In this document: positions 60,106-64,000 of the stretch, in pieces | Numbering within the stretch: the stretch's first letter is position 1 | Layout: every line of letters starts with the position of its first letter | Assembly (NCBI RefSeq): GCF_963924675.1 | Contig: NW_027077448.1 | Location: 496,001 to 560,000 of the forward strand | DNA length: 64,000 nucleotides | Direction of reading: 5' to 3' | Origin: Phocoena phocoena | Taxonomy: Eukaryota; Chordata; Mammalia; Artiodactyla; Phocoenidae | Program-made: the position numbers and the translations under genes | The notes under the pieces: model-generated | Told to the model about the DNA's origin: nothing | Databases searched by the model: none | The model's input: the letters and a program-made list of their open reading frames with translations, nothing else

Positions 60106-61852
60106 AACATCATAAGATATCACTAATACACGGAATGTAAACTTGACTACACATGAACTGAATTACAAAACAGAACAGGGTCTCAAATTTAGAAAACCAC
60201 CTAGTGCTTGCTTATGGGGAAAGGTGCCTTGGGGTGCTGCATAAAACCAGAGACTGAAATTAGCACAAATAACATTCCATAAGCCAAATATGTAATAGAC
60301 AAGACCTACTCCTTGCTCAACGAAATGGACTCAACACCACATATTCAATGCCTAGGAATATACCTGACTAGGGAGAATCTTAAAACACATGGATTTATAT
60401 GTCTCTGTAAGAGAATCAAGCGTGTGTACAGCGGCCGAAATGCAGCAGTGAAAATCCGATAAATCCCATTATCAAAATAAATTTCAAAAACAAAACACAA
60501 AGACAGTGAAATAGAGAGCAATTCTTAAATAATTCACTCAGGGCATGTGATGCAACCGGGATTGACCACATCTACACCCAGAGCTGTTTGAGACATAAGG
60601 CTGGACCCTTCAGGCTGATAGCATTGGTGAGTTTCGGTGAGCAAATGCAGATCCTTTGAAGTCATACTGCATGGTACCCATTCCATGGGTCCCAACTCTC
60701 CAGGTTCAAGGGATTCTTCCTCCACCTAAAACATGCATGGGGAACCCAGAGTATCGTCCACCGTGTGATTGGGAAACGATTTAAAATGCATCTCAGTTTT
60801 CGTATCCTGGTCCTCGGGTTCACCATTCCAGATGCTTTACTAACACTCTCCCCGCTTGGAGAGTCAGTGCCTTTAACCTCCTGTTTGGCACAGCTTGCAA
60901 TTTCTGTGCAAGATGAACAGAAATAGGGAGAACCAATGAGAGACTAGCTGTAGGTGTCTGCATGGGCAAATGTAACGGTCATTTCCCACCAGGAAGAGGA
61001 ATTAAACAAAGGCTCAGCGTGCCCTGCCAGAAACAGATTAGGGCCTGAAGCAATCCTGCGGTTTTGTGCCCAGCTCACAAGAAAGCGAGTTGAAGAAAGG
61101 AGCTCAGGGGCACTGTAATTCACAAACCTGCAGAGTTATAAATGACAGCTATCCTCCAAAAATATATTGAAGTAAGCCTGCGAAGGGGACTTGAAAGCGG
61201 GGCAGAATTTCAGGAAAACGATTGCAGGGGGTAGACTGGAATTGCCCTGAAAGCATAGGAAAAGAGGCACAACGTCGACAATGATGCACTTGGCCAAAAA
61301 GGGCGTATGCGTTTTTTCCTGAATATATTCAGGAAAAAACGCATACGCCCTTTTTGGCCAACCAAGCAAGCCTGTAAAGGAAATCTGCACTACAATGAAA
61401 TCTCACTGCCCCCCGGGCAAAAGGGCCATCTGAAAAAAGTGTAAAATCCAGAAAGGTAGGACAGGATATGGAGAACAGGGAGCCTTGTTATGCTGATTGG
61501 CAGGATGTAAATTGCCAGCAGCCACCCTGGAGAAGTGTATGGTGTTTCCTGAAACACGTAAGAAACAAAGCAACACAGCCTATGGCACTTCCACTTATGG
61601 TCCTATAGCTTACGGAAATTAAAATCAAAAACAGACAGCCACCCCAATATTTGGGACGGCTGTGTTCACAAGAAGCTCGTCTACAGTATCAGGTAAATAT
61701 CCCAGAGAGCAAAAAATGGATAAAGAAGTTGTGGCACGTACGTACAATGCAATATCACTCAGCAATGAAATCTGTGTCATCAGGCCCGTAGCGGCATACT
61801 AAGTGGATGCAGGTACGGTGATTCTACGTGAACTACATCACACAGAAAAATA
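60106..61852 (+). repeat. Satellite monomer 2.18, b (1747 bp)
   Basis: Perfect palindrome at 61290-61361. b-type markers, including ctacatcacac at the end. Confidence 0.9.
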
Positions 61853-63598
61853 AACATCATAAGATATCACTAATACACGGAATGTAAACTTGACTACACA
61901 TGAACTGAATTACAAAACAGAACAGGGTCTCAAATTTAGAAAACCAACTAGTGCTTGCTTATGGGGAAAGGTGCCTTGGGGTTCTGCATAAAACCAGAGA
62001 CTGAAATTAGCACAGATAACTTTCCATAAGCCAAATATGTAATAGACAAGACCTACTCCTTGCTCAACGAAATGGACCCAACACCACATATTCAACGCCT
62101 AGGAATATACCTGACTAGGAAGAATCTTAAAATCCATGGATATATATGTCTCCGTAAGAGAATCAAGCGTGTGTACTGCGGCCGAAACGCAGCAGTGAAA
62201 ATCCGATAAATCCCATTATCAAAATAAATTTCGAAAACAAAACAAAAAGACAGTGAAATAGAGAGCAATTCTTAAATAATTCACTCAGGGCATGTGATGC
62301 AACCGGGATTGACCACATCTACCGCCAGAGCTGGTTGAGACATAAGGCTGGACACTTCAGGCTGATAGCATTGGTGAGTTTCGGTGAGCAAATGCAGACC
62401 CTTTGAAGTCATACTGCATGGTACCCATTCCATGGGTCCCAAATCTCCAGGTTCAAGGGATTCTTCCTCCAGCTAAAACATGCATGGGAAACCCAGAGTA
62501 TCGTCCACCGTGTGATTGGGAAACGATTTAAAATGCTTCTCAGTTTTCGTATCCTGGTCCTCGGGTTCACCATTCCAGATGCTTTACTAACACTCTCCCC
62601 GCTTGGAGAGTCAGTGCCTTTAACCTCCTGTTTGGCACAGCTTGCAATTTCTGTGCAAGATGAACAGGAATAGGGAGAACCAATGAGAGACTAGCTGTAG
62701 GTGTCTGCACGGGCAAATGTAACGCTCATTGCCCACCACAAGAGGAATTAAACAAAGGCTCAGTGTGCCCTGCTGGAAACAGATTAGGGCCTGAAGCAAT
62801 CCTGCGGTTTTGTGCCCAGCTCACAAGAAAGCGAGTTGAAGAAAGGAGCTCAGGGGCACTGTACTTCACAAACCTGCAGAGTTATAAATAACAGCTATCC
62901 TCCAAAAATATATTGAAGTAAGCCTGCGAAGGGGACTTGAAAGCGGGGCAGAATTTCAGGAAAACGATTGCAAGGGGTAGACTGGAATTGCCCTGAAAGC
63001 ATAGAAAAAGAGGCACAACGTCGACAATGATGCACTTGGCCATAAAGTGCGTATGCGTTTTTTCCTGAATATATTCAGGAATAAACGCATACGCCCTTTT
63101 TGGCCAACCAAGCAAGCCTGTAAAGGAAATCTGCACTAAAATGAAGTCTCACTGCCCCCCGGGCAAAAGGGCCATCTGAAAAAAGTGTAAAATCCAGAAA
63201 GGTAGGACAGGATATGGAGAACAGGGAGCCTTGTTATGCTGATTGGCAGGATGTAAATTGCCAGCAGCCACGCTGGAGAAGTGTATGGTGTTTCCTGAAA
63301 CACGAAAGAACCAAAGCAACACAGCCTATGGCACTTCCACTTATGGTCCTATAGCTTACGGATATTAAAATCAAAAACAGACAGCCACCCCAATATTTGG
63401 GATGGTTGTGTTCAGAAGAAGCTCGTCTACAGTATCAGGTAAATATCCCAGAAAGCAATAAATGGATAAAGAAGTTGTGGCACGTACGTACAATGCAATA
63501 TCACTCAGCAATGAAATCTGTGTCATCAGGCCCGTAGCGGCATAGTGAGTGGATGCAGGTACGGTGATTGTACGTGAACTACGTCACACAGAAAAAGA
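61853..63598 (+). repeat. Satellite monomer 2.19, hybrid c/d (1746 bp)
   Basis: 5' part with c markers through the palindrome (63036-63107, aggaataaacgc plus a left-arm G-to-T). From ~63268 it has type d markers (ccacgctgg, ggatattaaaatc, gattgtacgtg). Confidence 0.88.
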
Positions 63599-64000
63599 AA
63601 CATCATAAGATATCACTAATACACGGAATGTAAACTTGACTACACATGAACTGAATTACAAAACAGAACAGGGTCTCAAATTTAGAAAACCAACTAGTGC
63701 TTGCTTATGGGGAAAGGTGCCTTGGGGTGCTGCATAAAAGCAGAGACTGAAATTAGCACAGATAACTTTCCATAAGCCAAATATGTAATAGACAAGACCT
63801 ACTCCTTGCTCAACGAAATGGACCCAACACCACATATTCAACGCCTAAGAATATACCTGACTAGGAAGAAGCTTAAAACCCATGGATATATATGTCTCCG
63901 TAAGAGAATCAAGCGTGTGTACAGCAGGCGAAACGCAGCAGTGAAAATCCGATAAATCCCATTATCAAAATAAATGTCGAAAACAAAACACAAAGACAGT
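63599..64000 (+). repeat. Satellite monomer 2.20, partial at window end
   Basis: First 402 bp of a further monomer (L1 3'UTR-like part). The array continues beyond the window. Confidence 0.9.

Larger units (their letters stand above)
30473..64000 (+). repeat. Satellite array 2 (common cetacean satellite type) with 4-mer higher-order structure
   Basis: Nineteen complete monomers (1737-1747 bp) and one partial. The first four are irregular (I, I, II, II). From 37459 a short type I' (1737-1738 bp) appears, in which the C run is followed directly by accatctg, so ~10 bp are missing. From 39196 the order is a-b-c / a-b-c-d / a-b-c-(a/d hybrid) / a-b-(c/d hybrid). The a monomers start at 39196, 44426, 51402 and 58369, and by phase probably 63599, giving periods of 5230, 6976, 6967 and 5230 bp. 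Type b is marked by ctacatcacacagaaaaata at its end. Type c has gttctgcataaaacc, tactgcggcc, cccaccacaagagg and caggaataaacgc. Type d has ccacgctgg, cacgaaagaacc and ggatattaaaatc. Confidence 0.92.

Overview
The window is eukaryotic, almost certainly nuclear DNA of a cetacean. About 51 kb of it is a head-to-tail satellite with a monomer of 1737-1755 bp, which matches the family known as the common cetacean satellite. As I recall the literature, delphinoids carry a shortened unit of about 1.58 kb, so the long unit suggests a non-delphinoid: a baleen, sperm or beaked whale, or a river dolphin. The interspersed LINE-1 copies have 3' ends typical of cetartiodactyl L1. There is no prokaryotic content, and I see no intact protein-coding gene, tRNA, rRNA or CRISPR array.

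Layout. 1-17617 is satellite array 1: nine complete monomers and a tenth that is split by an antisense L1 insertion (16587-17256) and then broken off. 17618-22976 is an unrelated GC-rich tandem array of ~54-bp units, with 11 units forming a ~591-bp higher-order repeat. 22977-24100 is old, diverged satellite. 24101-24836 is a sense L1 3' fragment. 24837-28640 is mostly single-copy DNA with a small G-rich minisatellite and a decayed class I endogenous retrovirus (pol remnant, possible LTR). 28641-29311 holds single-copy DNA and an L1 3'UTR scrap. 29312-30472 is diverged satellite again, and 30473-64000 is satellite array 2 (19 complete monomers and one partial). All satellite segments have the same orientation, so the 12.9-kb island sits inside one satellite domain.

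Two things stand out. First, half of each satellite monomer (from just after a palindrome to the A-rich block around phase 400 of the next monomer, ~885 bp) appears to be a decayed LINE-1 3' end: the ORF2 C-terminus plus 3'UTR. This can be aligned with the two genuine L1 fragments in the window, and the edge monomers next to the island look more L1-like than the core. Second, each monomer carries a 72-bp inverted repeat without a spacer, perfect in many copies. It lies at the left border of the L1-like block, and the island's left breakpoint is 6 bp from the centre of one such palindrome.

The two arrays have different higher-order structure. Array 1 alternates two monomer types (I, II; ~3.49 kb dimers). 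The right part of array 2 is built of 4-monomer repeats a-b-c-d (~6.97 kb) with 3-monomer variants (5230 bp), and hybrid monomers at 56631 and 61853 record unequal exchange. Type I monomers keep open the frame that corresponds to the L1 ORF2 C-terminus; type II monomers have a stop in it. I treat these frames as relics, not genes.
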